A DNA stretch of 64,000 bases from positions 53,346,422 through 53,410,421 of the forward strand of contig JAKGHH010000004.1 in assembly GCA_022828595.1 (NCBI GenBank). Reading direction: 5' to 3'. Shown here one piece after another: positions 11,202 through 23,382 of this stretch. Under the pieces are notes generated by a model. That model was not told where the DNA came from and did not search any database. It saw only the letters and a list, made by a program, of their open reading frames with translations. Made by a program: the position numbers and the translations under genes. Origin of the DNA: Nelumbo lutea. Lineage: Eukaryota; Streptophyta; Magnoliopsida; Proteales; Nelumbonaceae. How positions within the stretch are numbered: the first letter of the stretch is position 1; the number at the start of each line of letters is the position of its first letter.

Positions 11202-13092
11202 TGTTAGACAGTTTTGTATGCCCTTAGCTTTAATCAAATTGATGTACTTTATGAGTTTATTGTAAATGAATAAAAGTGCATATTTGATTCATGTTCCCTT
11301 GATATGTTTCTGTGTAATACCCTTAAACTTGACACTTAATGAGACTCGTGTTAGTTTAGAATGTTCACAGCCAGTGGGTCGGTCTGGGGAGACCTATCCT
11401 GACAAGGCTGACACTGTAGTGCCACCAAGTCGGTTGGGGTGGCTTGCCTCAGCTACCGGGGTGAGACCCTATGCACATACAGTGTGGGATTAATTGAATC
11501 TTTGAAGTAGACCAGATTTCCAGTATTGCCCTGGACCTTGGAGATTGATGGGCAAAACTGGAAAGTTACACCCGAACCCTAGACTCGATTATGATACTGC
11601 ACTAGGTGTTGGATTGGGCTGTCTTTGATGTACCAATCAGAGAGATACTTAGCGGGGGTCAAAACCTGGGTATGTTGGGACAGTCTGAGAATTCATCTGA
11701 GTGGTGATCATAGTGACAGGATCAGCCCCTTTGTCGGACAAAGGTAATGATCGGGGATGCACTCTCACTGATGGAAACCAAGACTGCCGGCAACCGATTT
11801 CAATTGTTGAGATTTGTTTTTGCAAAATATATTTTATATGAGATATAAGAGTATATATATTATGCTTTCAAAATGTTTGCAAAAGTTTTTAATTCCCGGG
11901 ATCCATATTTGAGAGAGTGCAACACTGCTCCTTGCAGCTGAGGGAGAGAGCCTTTCTTATCGGGCAGTGTATGATCATTATGGCCTGAGAGGTTAAGTGT
12001 AAGGCCATTGAGGATAATACCTGATGTGCTAATCTTGCATCTGCCCACAGTCCCTGGGTGTTACAAGGTGGCTTGGCCCAGGGACCACTTAAGGTAAGTG
12101 TTGGGCCCATAGAGCCCATCTGATGGGTTTCAGGGGGTGCACTGTCCATAACAGTGTATTCGGCCAGGCCTTGTAACAAAGGCTAGGCTGAACCCATGTG
12201 GCTGATGTGTAGATCAATGTTTGGGTCCCACGCCATACAAGGAAGCCCAACTAGGCAGCAGTTTGGAAGGTTTAATGAATACATAACCCTAAATGGGCCT
12301 TAAGCCCATTTTGAACTGGGCTAATTTGATTAGTCTTTAAGGGGCGAATTCTGAGATAATATCAGCTGATAGGATTGGGCCCACACCCTATCCACTCAGA
12401 GAGTCCAAGATCTAAATGAGATTTAGATTTGGAAACTTCCTAATTAGATTAGGAACTGGCTGATCTAATCTGCAGATAAGATAAGGTTTATCCCTTATCT
12501 TAAAGGGACTTCTAATCCAGATATGATTTGGGTTAGCAACTCCTAATGGGATTAGGAGTTGATCCCTTTAAGTCTATACAAGGAAGAGGGGGCGGCAGCC
12601 TTTAGACACACAATCACCAGCAACAGTCTTGTCTTCAGAGCTGAGATCACAGAGGAGAGAATTCTACACCCTACAAATTCTCTCTAGCCGCCTCCTTCCG
12701 TCAGCCGCCGCCTATAGCAATTCGATCTCCATTTCTTGGGAGAAATTAAGATCAGATCTTGATTCTTGGGAAGAATCAAGTTCTTAGGAAGGACACTGCG
12801 GATTCTGCTCCACCTTGCACTGCGCCATCTTCAGTGGGAGTAGATTTTGGTTTCTACCTTGGGCGTGAACACCTCCATTGAGAGATATTGTTTCTTTGTA
12901 TCAGGTATTATCTCTCTCTCCTCCTTTTGGTTCAGATTTGATTCAGTTTATGGTTCAAGAATGTTCCTTGAAAATATGATTTTCTAAATAGGGAATGTGA
13001 TTCCCAGTTGAAGGGAGAGAAAATTTTTTGAAATTCGCCCCCCTTTATTCCGCAATCTTGGGCATCCATTTGATGGATTTCCTATCCCTTTA
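11202..13092 (+). repeat. Copia-A 5' LTR
   Basis: It begins TGTTAGACAG and ends CCCTTTA; the 3' LTR ends CCCTTCA, so the terminal CA has become TA. It is 1891 bp long. Against the 3' LTR it lacks 57 bp between two TGATTC repeats (site at 12760). It carries a mutated TATA box at 12575. Confidence 0.93.
12575..12583 (+). promoter_or_regulatory. TATA-like box in Copia-A 5' LTR
   Basis: TATACAAGG stands where the 3' LTR has the canonical TATAAAAGG (20039-20047). A single A-to-C change has weakened the promoter of the LTR that would drive the element. Confidence 0.6.
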
Positions 13093-13093
13093 G

Positions 13094-13113
13094 TGGTATC
13101 AGAGCCATGGTTC
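13094..13113 (+). promoter_or_regulatory. Copia-A primer-binding site, tRNA-iMet
   Basis: TGGTATCAGAGCCATGGTTC is the classical plant Copia primer site, complementary to the 3' end of initiator tRNA-Met. It is one base from the LTR end. Confidence 0.93.
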
Positions 13114-14807
13114 AAATCTTGAACCATTCTATTTTAGATCTGAACCTGCGCAAATAGGGAGAAGGCGTTCTACCCAATTTGCGCAGATATGGGTTTTGGG
13201 AAATTTGTTCCCAAAACAGATGGGAAAATAATCTGAAATTAATTTTAAATAAATCTAATTATCTTTTAGAATAGTTCTTTATAATTTTCTTGACTTATGG
13301 GCTGTTCGTACAAGAGGAGATCGAAATCTTGGTTTGCGCAGGGAGAACAACAAGATTTACAGTTTATTGAATTTATTTATTACATTTGGTCTGTAAATAA
13401 TTTTTTTTTATTTTAGACTCAATGTATAGGCATTCGATTTGATGTAATAATTAATAGAAATAGGATTTCTATTTATTTTAATTTTGGATCGAAGATGGCG
13501 GTGCAGAGAAGGAGATATCACAGATGGGAGATTCGCTATCTGCGATTTGCAGTTTAAGAAACTGCAATCTGTGATCTAACCTCTGTTTTGCAGGATGGAG
13601 TGTGTGAACAACCCTGATTAACTAATTTCTGTTTTTCTTTTATCTGTTATTTAATTTCAGATTATTTACTTGAATTAAGGATTTAATTAAAATCAAACCC
13701 TAGACCCATTACAACTAAGATTGGTTCAAACTGTTTGGACCATTTCTAGGGTTTAATCAAGGCTGAAAGTCAGCCCTAATTTTCCCACTAATGGGCCTAA
13801 GGATTGATATTTAATTAAATGATTAATTTGGCCCAACCTGTAAAGGCCCAGTTTTAAATAGTTAAAACTGCAAAAGCCCTTTTTAAAGGATAAAGCTATA
13901 TGGGCCGAACTGGGTAACCCTAATTCAGCCCATATACCTAGATAATATTAATGGTTAATATTATGGAATTTTAACGGGCTTCCAACGGGCCTTACAGATA
14001 ATTAATTGATTTGATCAATTTATCCCTGCATGAGATGTATGGATGTGTGATGTGCTGCGTACATGGGTCATAAGTACTTGGCCCATGCTCATTCGACAGT
14101 GGCTCTTGCGCACATCATGGCTGAATGCACATCATTTCTATAGTGTCCATTTTTGGTCATTGGATGACTTCCCTTAGTGGTGGGCCCACACCTCATCAAG
14201 AGGTCACGTGCGGAACCCTAGCCGATTTAAGGCCCACCAAAATCTGACTTTATGAAAGTCAGTGGGAGCAACTTTGGTTTGACCTAAATCAAACTAGGGC
14301 GTAATTTTGTTCCCTCCAGCTAATATGAGTGCATGTGATAGGGAGATTCATATGATGAACTCTTTAAAGGCCTTCCTTCAGTAATGAGGAAACGCACCAG
14401 ATAGGGGCGTCATAGACCGATGTGGGAGGGCTTCACCAGAAAATGGGAACTCTCTCACGGTACCTTGGCGTTCACGAATATGATGGGTAAGCACTCACTG
14501 GAAAGAAAGGTTTACCTAAAAACGGCTCTGAACCATGTCTGACAGAGGCCAAAGGGAAAACTCATATGATGAGTGGATATGATCCTTCACAGAAAGGTGG
14601 TGGGGTTATGCAGCCGAAACAGTTGGCTCCATGCACCCTATGTGATTTCCCACATTTCCAGAGACAACCCGTAGTCTCCGTCACTGAAGAAGGACGGAAA
14701 TCTCAGAGATGAATAAATGGAAATGGATCGTAGATTAAAATCCATATCTATGAAATGAACATGAATCAAATTAGGTTGTGGACTGATGTTTGCTCTTTTA
14801 TCAGAAA
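13114..14807 (+). other. Copia-A untranslated leader (1.7 kb)
   Basis: Only short chance frames are present. The same leader is found in Copia-B, Copia-C and Copia-D, so it is a family trait. Relative to Copia-B, Copia-A lacks about 75 bp at ~14400 (in Copia-B, about 31952-32020). The last bases before the gag ATG are pyrimidine-rich and end in ATCAG, like a splice acceptor, and this is conserved in all four copies. Confidence 0.75.
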
Positions 14808-17800
14808 ATGGCAAACGGATCTTTTGCAAAGCTTCTTGATGACAGCAAGCTTAAGGGCCCAAACTACGCCGACTGGTACAGGAACCTTATGCTGGTCCTA
14901 GCTTCAGAAAAGCTAGACAAAGTTGCAAATAATCCTGCCCCGGAGCGTCTGGGAGATAGGGCTTCTGAGGCCCGAAGGAGAGACTATCAGGAATGGGAGG
15001 AGAAAAACACCCTAGCCCGGTGTTACATCATCGCTTCCTTGGACAATCCGATACAGAGGCAGTTCGATCAGATCGAACTTGCCAAGGACATATTGGACAG
15101 CCTGAGGACGATGTATGAAGAGCAGAATCGTTCTACTCGACAAAAGGTCTTGAAGCAGTTCATGACCACTCAAATTCCTAGGGCCAACAAGTTCACGACC
15201 ATTGTCTTCGGATGATGGGTTACATCAAGGAACTGGAGGATCTTGGATCCGGGCTAGACCTCGCAACCCAGATAGATGCTATCCTTAATTCTTTGCCTCC
15301 TTCCTTTAGTCCGTTCATCATGAACTATAACATGAACAAGCTGAACGTTAGCTTGCAAGAGCTAAAGAATTGATTAAAAATGATGAGCCTGTAGCTATGC
15401 TTGTTGAAGCTAGCAAAACAGGCAAGAGAAAGAGGAAGGCAAAGAAGCCTCAGAAGAAAGCCACCAAGGGAAAAAGGCAGAAGAAAGACAAAGCATCAGA
15501 TGCATGTCACTTCTGCAAAAAGACCGGCCACTGGAAACGGAATTGTCCTGCCTACCTGGAATCCAAGAAAGGTAATTTTGAAACTTGTGTTATAGAAACC
15601 AATTTATTGGTCGCTTCTGCGTCCTGGTGTATTGACTCTGGGGCTTCAACTCATGCGTGTAACTCACTGTAGGGGTTCAAGGTAAGCAAAAGGCTGAGTG
15701 AAGGAGAAGTCACTCTCTACATGGGGACTACTGCAACTGTTGCAGCCGCAACAATAGGAACCGTGGAGTTAATTTTTAGAGAAGGAAAAATTGTACTCAA
15801 AGATTGTCTTTATGTACAAAACTTAAGAAGAATTTTGATTTATGTTTTAAAACTGTGTGCAGATGGTTATTCTGTCTTCTTTAGTAATACGATTACTATT
15901 AAAAGAAATAACAGATTCATCGCATACGGGGAACTGGAGAACGGTCTCTATGTTCTACATCATTCTCTAGAAACTAACATAATCGAAACTACGTCGGCTG
16001 AAATCCCCAAGAAAAGAGCCTGTGATACAGTTAATCCCATGTGTCTGTGGCACTACCGACTTGGCCACATCGGTGTTGACCGAATCACAAGGTTGGTAAA
16101 GGATGGTCATTTGGATTTTCTAACTATAGAAGATCTTCCCACCTGTGAGCCTTGCCTGCAAGGCAAGATGATGAAGCCACCATTTAACGGTAAGCCTGAA
16201 AGATGTACAGGCACACTTGACCTAATACATACTGATGTATGTGGTCCCCTGAGTGTTAGGACACGTAATCAACACGTGTATTTCATCACCTTCACAGATG
16301 ATTTCTCATGATATGGTTACGTGTACCTAATGAGACACAAGTCTGAATCCTTTGAAAAGTTCAAAGAGTTTAGACAAGAGGTCGAGAAACAGTTGGGGAG
16401 AGAAATTAAAGCCCTTCGATCAGATCGAGGTGAAGAATATCTCTCTGATGAGTTCAGGGACTACTTAAAGGACAATGGGATAGTATCACAATTAGCTCCT
16501 CCTGCTACGCCACAACTTAACGGTGTTTCAGAGAGGAGGAATAGGACCTTATTGGATATGGTCCGGTCACTTCTCATACACTCAGAGTTACCCACATCCT
16601 TTTGGGTTTATGCATTAGAGACTACAATCTACGTGCTGAATCGGGTTCCAGCCAAATCAGTTCTGAACACTCCATATGAACTTTGGCCCGGAAAAAACCA
16701 AGTGTCAGACACTTGAAGATTTGGGGTTGTCCAACACACATTAAAAGAACGAGTGCAGACAAGTTGGAATCCAAGACCAGCCGTTGCCTGTTTGTAGGCT
16801 ACCCAAAATGCTCTGTAGGTCACCTTTTCTGTGACCCAAGTGAGCAGAAAGTGTTCTGCAGTCGAAATGCCCAGTTCTTGGAGACCGATTATATCTTGGA
16901 CACCCTTCGTTAGGAAATTGTTCTTGATGAGGAGAGCTCAGGAGCAGTGGGAGATGTCCCACAAGTTCCAGGTAGTGACCAACCTAGAAGATCCACTCGG
17001 GTATCCAGGCCACCAGTCCGTTATGGTTATGACCAGGATAGTTACCTGGTGAAAACCTTGACTAGTGAGGAGGATCCCGTGACTTACACGGAAGCTATGT
17101 TGGACATAGATTCCCAGAAGTGGGTGGAGGCCATGAGAGCAGAGATGGACTCAATGGAGACCAATGGAGTCTGGACTCTAGTAGATCTGCCCTCCGGGGT
17201 AAAAGCAATTGGTTGCAAATGGATTTACAAGAGAAAGAAGGGCCCCGATGGTAGGGTTGAGACCTTCAAAGCGCGTTTGGTGGTGAAAGGGTACACTCAG
17301 AAAGAGGGCATCGATTATGAGGAAACCTTTTCGCCTGTGGCCATGCTTAAATCCATTAGGATCCTGCTAGCTGTAGCAGCATACCATGATTATGAGATTT
17401 GGCAAATGGATGTCAAAACTGCATTCCTGAAAGGAGATCTTACTGAAGATATCTATATGCAGTAGCCGCAAGGCTTCATAGTTGCGGGTCAGGAAAACAT
17501 GGTATGTAAACTTAATAGATCCATTTATGGACTTAAGCAAGCTTTTAGAAGTTGGAACATCCGTTTTGACTCTGTCGTCAAATCGTTTGACTTCAAGTAG
17601 AATCCGAATGAACCCTGTGTTTACAAGAAGTACAGTGGAGATAAGGTTACCTTTTTGGTTCTGTATGTAGATGACATTCTACTCATTGGGAATGATGTAG
17701 GAATGTTGACTACGGTAAAAGTATGGCTTTCACAACAATTCTCCATGAAAGATCTTGGAGAGGCCTCTTATATACTGGGTCTTCGACTCTATAGAGATAG

Positions 17801-18650
17801 ATCGAAGTGGATAATAGGATTATCCCAATCTGCCTACATTGACAAAATAGTCAAAAGATACAGCATGGAAAACTCCAAGAAAGGAAATGTTCCTTTCAGG
17901 CACGGAGTCACTCTCTCCAAGAAAATGTCTCCCAAGACTTCTGAGGAGATTGATGGCATGAAAGACGTTCCCTATACCTCTGCCGTAGGGAGCATCATGT
18001 ATGCCATGCTGTGCACTCACCCTGACATTGCTCAGGTAGTGAGTGTAGTAAGCAGATTTTAGGCCAACCCAGGGCAGGACCATTGGACTACTGTGAAAAA
18101 CATACTTAAGTACCTTCGAAGGACAAAAGAGTTTTGTCTAGTATTCGATGGTAGCTCACTATAGATCCAAGGGTATACAGATGCTGATTTCCAGTCGGAT
18201 CCAGATGATAGAAAGTCTACATCTGGGCATGTTTTCACGATAGGATCGTGTGCTGTTTGTTGGAAAAGCAGCAAACAGGGGTCCACTGCAGACTCCACGA
18301 CCGAGGCTGAGTACATTGCCGCAAGTGAGGCTGCCAAAGAAGCCGTGTGGATGAAGAAGTTCGTACACGAATTGGGAGTAGTTCCATCCAGCACATCACC
18401 CATCCCATTGTTGTGTGACAACAATGGAGCTATTGCTCAGGCAAAGGAGCCACGAGCCCATTCGAAGTCGAAGCACATCGAGAGGAAGTACCATGTACTG
18501 CGGGAGATTGTTGGTAGAGGGGACATCCTGATTCAGAAAGTAGCATCAGCGGAAAATGTAGCAGACCCATTGACAAAGCCACTATCACAGAAAGTGTTTG
18601 AGAAACACGTGGAAAGCAAGGGACTCTGGCTAGTACCTGATTGGACCTAA
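14808..18650 (+). pseudogene. Copia-A gag-pol polyprotein, broken
   Basis: Domain order gag-PR-INT-RT-RH marks Ty1/copia. Gag starts at ATG 14808 (MANGSFAKLLDD). A frameshift near 15185 and a small deletion near 15365 break gag. The zinc knuckle CHFCKKTGHWKRNC is at 15505-15546 and the protease DSGAS at 15634-15648; both are intact. INT keeps the HHCC finger (LWHYRLGH, CEPC) and the D, D and E positions (HTDVCGP, SDRG, GVSERRN). A frameshift falls near 16690. RT has intact YVDD at 17664-17675. RNase H carries TEAEYIAASEA. In-frame stops are at 15670, 16308, 16911, 17463, 17598, 18060 and 18162; most replace Gln codons. The terminal TAA is at 18648. Confidence 0.92.
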
Positions 18651-18664
18651 GTGCAAGTGGGAGC
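18651..18664 (+). promoter_or_regulatory. Copia-A polypurine tract
   Basis: GTGCAAGTGGGAGC lies between the gag-pol stop and the 3' LTR. The same tract precedes the 3' LTRs of Copia-B, -C and -D. It primes plus-strand DNA synthesis. Confidence 0.85.
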
Positions 18665-20613
18665 TGTTAGACAGTTTTGTATGCACTTAGCTTCAATCAA
18701 ATTGATGTACTTTATGAGTTTATTGTAAATGAATAAAAGTGCATATTTGATTCATGTTCCCTTGGTATGTTTCTGTGTAATACCCTTAAACTGGACACTT
18801 AATGAGACTCGTGTTTGTTTAGAATGTTCATAGCCAGTGGGTCGGTCTGGGGAGACCTATCCTGACAAGGCTAACAGTGTAGTGCCACCAAGTCGGTTGG
18901 GGTGGCTTGTCTCAGCTACCGGGGTGAGACCCTATGCACATACAGTCTGGGATTAATTGAATCTTTGAACTGGACCAGATTTTCAGTATTGCCCTAGGCC
19001 TTGGAGATTGATAGGAAAAACTAGAAAGTTACACCCGAACCCTAGACTCGATTATGATATTGCACTAGGTGTTGGATTGGGCTATCTTCGATGTACCAAT
19101 CAGTGAGATCCTTAGCGGGGGTCAAAACCTGGGTATGTTGGGACAGTCTGAGAATTCATCTGAGTGGGTGATCATAGTGATAGGATCAGCCCCTTTGTCA
19201 GACAAAGGTAATGATCGGGGATGCACTCTCACTAATGGAAACCAAGACTGCCGGCAGCCGATTTCAATCGTTGAGATTTGTTTTTGCAAAATGTATTTTA
19301 TATGAGATATAAGAGTATATATATTATGCTTTCGAAATGTTTACAAAAGGTTTTAATTCCCAGGATCCATATTTGAGAGAGTGCAACACTGTTCCTTGCA
19401 GCCGAGGGAGAGGTCCTCTCTTGTCGGGCAGTGTATGATCATTATGGGCTGAGAGGTTAAGTGTAAGGCCATTGAGGATAATACCTGATGGGCTAATCTT
19501 GCATCTGCCCACAGTCCCTGGGTGTTACAAGGTGGTTTGGCCCAGGGACCACTTAGGGTAAGTGTTGGGCCCATAGAGCCCATCTGATGGGTTTTAGGGG
19601 GTGCACTGTCCATAACAAAGTATTCGGCCAGACCTTGTAACAAAGGCTGGGCTGAACCCATGTGGCTGATGTGTAGATCAATGTTTGGGTGCCACGCCAT
19701 ACAAGGAAGCCCAACTAGGCAACAGTTTAGAAGGTTTAATGAATACATAACCCTTAATGGGCCTTAAGCCCATTTCAAATTGGGCTAATTTGATTAGTCT
19801 TTAAGGGGCGAATTCTGAGATAAGATCAGCTGATAGGATTGGGCCCACACCCTATGCACTTAGAGAGTCCAAGATCTAAATGAGATTTAGATTTAGAAAT
19901 TTCCTAATTAGATTAGGAACTGACTGATCTAATCTGTAGATAAGATAAGGTTTATCCCTTATCTTAAAGGGACTTCTAATCTAGATATGATTTGGGTTAG
20001 CAACTCCTATTAGGATTGGGAGCTAATCCCTTTAAGTGTATAAAAGGAAGAGGGGGCGGCAGCCTTTAGACACACAATCACCAGCAACAGTCTTGTTTTC
20101 AGAGCTGAGATCACAGAGGAGAGAATTTTGCCCCATGCAAATTCTCTCTAGCCGCCTCCTTCCTGCAGTCGCCGCCTATAGCAGTTCGATCTCCATTGCT
20201 TGGGAGAAATCAAGATCAGATCTTGATTCCAATATTTTGGATAAAAGATTGGTAGGAGTTGTATTCACAAACCATCTAGGTGATTCTTGGGAAGAATCAA
20301 GTTCTTAGGAAGGACACTGCTGATTCTGCTCCACCTTGCACTGTGCCATTTTCAGTGGGAGCAGATTTTGGTTTCTACCTTGGGCGTGAACACCTCCATT
20401 GAGAGATATTGTTTCTCTGTATCAGATATTATCTCTCTCTCCTCCTTTTGGTTCAGATCTGGTTTAGTTTATGGTTCAAGAATGATCCTTGAAAATATGA
20501 TTTTCTAAATAGGGATTTCGATTCCCAGTTGAAGGGAAAGAAAAATTTTTGAAATTCGCCCCCCTTTATTTCGCAATCTTGGGCATCCATTTGATGGATT
20601 TCCTATCCCTTCA
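18665..20613 (+). repeat. Copia-A 3' LTR
   Basis: It begins TGTTAGACAG and ends CCCTTCA. It is 1949 bp long, 58 bp more than the 5' LTR, mainly because it keeps a 57-bp segment (about 20230-20286). It carries a canonical TATAAAAGG at 20039-20047. The CTTTT duplication follows directly. Confidence 0.93.
20039..20047 (+). promoter_or_regulatory. TATA box in Copia-A 3' LTR
   Basis: TATAAAAGG, followed by a GA- and GC-rich stretch. The minus-strand Copia-C LTRs carry the same box in reverse (near 21990 and 29510). Placed here it would drive read-out transcription into Copia-B. Confidence 0.65.
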
Positions 20614-20618
20614 CTTTT

Positions 20619-21193
20619 AGGTTAACAAAAGCAAGAGAGGGCAGAAGCCTTTAGAAGACATCACATTCAGATTCTCTTCAGTGCTGAAATCAAGCAGGAA
20701 GAATTAAGCATCTTTGCAGAATTCTTTTCTTGCCGCCTACCTGTTCTTACCTCCCTATTTTGCCAAGTTTGATCTCCAGTTGTGGGATAAGTCAAGATTT
20801 GATCTTGACATCAATTCTATGAGAAAGAATTGATAGGAAGCTGTGCTCACGTACCATCCAGTTTATTCTTGCGAAGGGTCAAATTCTTTGGAAGAACATT
20901 GTTGATTCTGCTCCACCCTGCACTGCGTCATCTTCAGTGGGAGCAAATTTTGGATCCTTCCTTGGGCGTGAACACCTCCATTAGGAGATATTGTTTCTCC
21001 ATATCAGGTATAATCCCTCCCTGCTCCTTTTGATTCAGATCTGGTTCAGTTTATGGTTCAAGAATGATCCTTGAAAATATGATTTTTTAAATAGGGAATG
21101 CGATTCCTAGTTGAAGGGAGAGAAAAATTTTTGAAATTCGCCCCTCTTATTCCGCAATCTTTGAGTGTCCATGTGATGGATAACCTACCTTCA
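20619..21193 (+). repeat. Copia-B 5' LTR, second piece
   Basis: It resumes after the CTTTT duplication (20614-20618) with AGGTTAACAAAAGC, matching 37551 onward in the 3' LTR, and ends ACCTTCA. Together with 10607-11201 it gives the 3' ~1.17 kb of the LTR. Confidence 0.9.
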
Positions 21194-21194
21194 G

Positions 21195-21214
21195 TGGTAT
21201 CAGAGCCAGGTTCA
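21195..21214 (+). promoter_or_regulatory. Copia-B primer-binding site, tRNA-iMet
   Basis: TGGTATCAGAGCCAGGTTC lies one base after the LTR end and matches the Copia-A site with one base missing. About 195 bp of leader follow before Copia-C interrupts at 21409. Confidence 0.9.
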
Positions 21215-21408
21215 AATCTTGAACCATTTTGTTTCAGATCTGAACCTGCGCAAATAGGCAGAAGGCGTTCTACCCAATTTGCGCAGATATTGGTTTTGGG
21301 AAATTTGTTCCCAAAATTAAAGGGCAAATAATCTGAAATTATTTTTATATAAATCTGATTATTGTTTAGAATTGTTCTTTATGATTTTCTTGATTGATGG
21401 GCTGTTCA

Positions 21409-23368
21409 TGAAGGGATAGGAAATCCATCACAAGGACGCCCAAAGATTGCGGAATAAGGGGGCGAATTTCAAAAATTTTTCTCTCCCTTCAATTGGGAAT
21501 CGAATTCCCCATTTAGAAAATCATATTTTCAAGGATCATTCTTGAACCATAAACTGAACAGATCTGAACCAAAAGGAGTAGGGAGAGATAATACCTGATA
21601 CAGAGAAGTAATATCTTCCAATGGAGGTGTTCACGCCCAAAGAAGGATCCAAAATCTGCTCCCAATGAAGATGGCACAGTGCAGGGTGGAGTAGAATCAG
21701 CAGTGTTATTCCAAAAGAACTTGATCCTTCTCAAGAATCACCTAGACAGCTTATGAATACAACTCCCACCAATCTTTTCTCCAAAAGATTGGAATCAAGA
21801 TCCAATCTTGATTTCTCCCAAGAACTGGAGATCGAACTACTATAGGCAGCGGCAACAGGAAGGAGGCGGCAAGAGAGTATATGCAGGGTGCAGATTCTCC
21901 CTTCTGTGATTTCAGCTCTGGAGACGAAACCATCTATTCCTTGCTTGTGATTGTGTTGTGCCTAAAGGCTGCTGCCCCCTCTTCCTTTTATAAACTTAAA
22001 GGGATCAGCTCCTAATCCCATTAGGAGTTGCTAACCCAAATCATATCTGGATTAGAAGTCCCTTTAAGATAAGGGATAACCCGTATCTTATCTGTAGATT
22101 AGATCAGCCATCTCCTAATCTAATTAGGAAGTTTCTAGATCTAAATCTTATTTACATCTTGGACTCTCTAAGTGGATAGGGTGTGGGCCCAATCCTATCA
22201 GCTGATCCATCTCAGAATTTGCCCCTTAAGTGACTAATCAAATTAGCCCAGTTCGAAATGGGCTTAAGGCCCATTTAAGGTAATGTATTCATTTAGCCTT
22301 CCAAACTACTGCCCAGTTGGGCTTCCTTGTATGGCGTGGGACCCAAACATTGATCTACACATCAGCCACATGGGTTCAGTCCAGCCTTTGTTACAAGGCC
22401 TGGCCGAATACACTGTTATGGACAGTGCACCACTTGAAACCCATCAGATGGGCTCTATAGGCCCAACACTTACCCTAAGTGGTCCGTGGGCCAAACCACC
22501 TTGTAAAACCTAGGGACTATGGGTAGATGCAAGATTAGCCCATCAGTTATTATCCTCAATGGTCTTACACTTAACCTCTCAACCCATAATGATCATACAC
22601 TGCCCGACAAGAGAGGACCTCTCCCTCGGCTGCAAGGAACAATGTTGCACTCTCTGCTTATATGGATCCCGGGAATTAAAACCGTTTTGCAAATCATTTT
22701 GAAACCATAATTTATATACTTTTATATCTTATATAAAATATATTTTGCAAAACAAATCTCAACTATTGAAATCGGCTGCCAGTAGTCTTAGTTTTCATCC
22801 GTGAGAGTGCATCCCCGATCATTACCTTTGTCTGACAAAGGGGCTGATCCTTTCACTATGGTGACCCACTCAGATGAATTCTCAGACTGTCCCAACATAC
22901 CCAGGTTTTGACCCCTGCTAAGGATCTCACTGATTGGTACATCAAAGACAGCCCAATCTGACACCTAGTGCAGTATCATAATCGAGTCTAGGGGTCGGGT
23001 GTAACTTTCCAGTTTTGCCCATCAATCTCCAAGGTCCAAGGCAATACTGAAAATCTAGTCCAGTTCAAAGATTCAATTAATCATACACTGTATGTGCCTA
23101 GGGTCTCACCCCGGTAGCTGACACAAGCCACCCCAACCGACTTGGTGGCACCATAGTGTCAGCCTTGTCAAGATAGGTCTCCCCAGACCGACCCACTGGC
23201 TGTGAACATTCTAAACTAACACGAGTCTCATTAAGTGTCCAGTTTAAGGGTATTACATAGAAACATACCAAGGGAACTTGAATCAAATATTTACTTTTAT
23301 TCATTTACAATAAACTCATAAAGTACATCATTTTGATTGAAGCTAAGCGCATAAAAAACTATCTAACA
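21409..23368 (-). repeat. Copia-C 3' LTR
   Basis: On the minus strand it runs from TGTTAGAT (ending at 23368) to CCCTTCA (starting at 21409), 1960 bp. The polypurine tract is at 23369-23382. TATA on the minus strand is near 21990. Confidence 0.92.
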
Positions 23369-23382
23369 GCTCCCACTTGCAC

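Larger units (their letters stand above)
11202..20613 (+). mobile_element. Copia-A: complete Ty1/copia element with target duplication
   Basis: A 9412-bp element: 5' LTR, primer site, leader, gag-pol, polypurine tract, 3' LTR. The duplication CTTTT flanks it at 11197-11201 and 20614-20618, and removing it rejoins Copia-B LTR sequence that matches 37545-37565 without a gap. In the first 177 bp of the two LTRs I count six mismatches, so the insertion is old but younger than Copia-B. Gag-pol has several stops and frameshifts, so it is not autonomous. Confidence 0.93.

Noticed and set aside
11266..11493. Sense open frame of 60-75 codons near the start of the Copia LTR, seen in several copies
   Set aside because: It lies in LTR U3 sequence, has no recognisable domain, and its length varies between copies. 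Probably chance conservation from shared ancestry.
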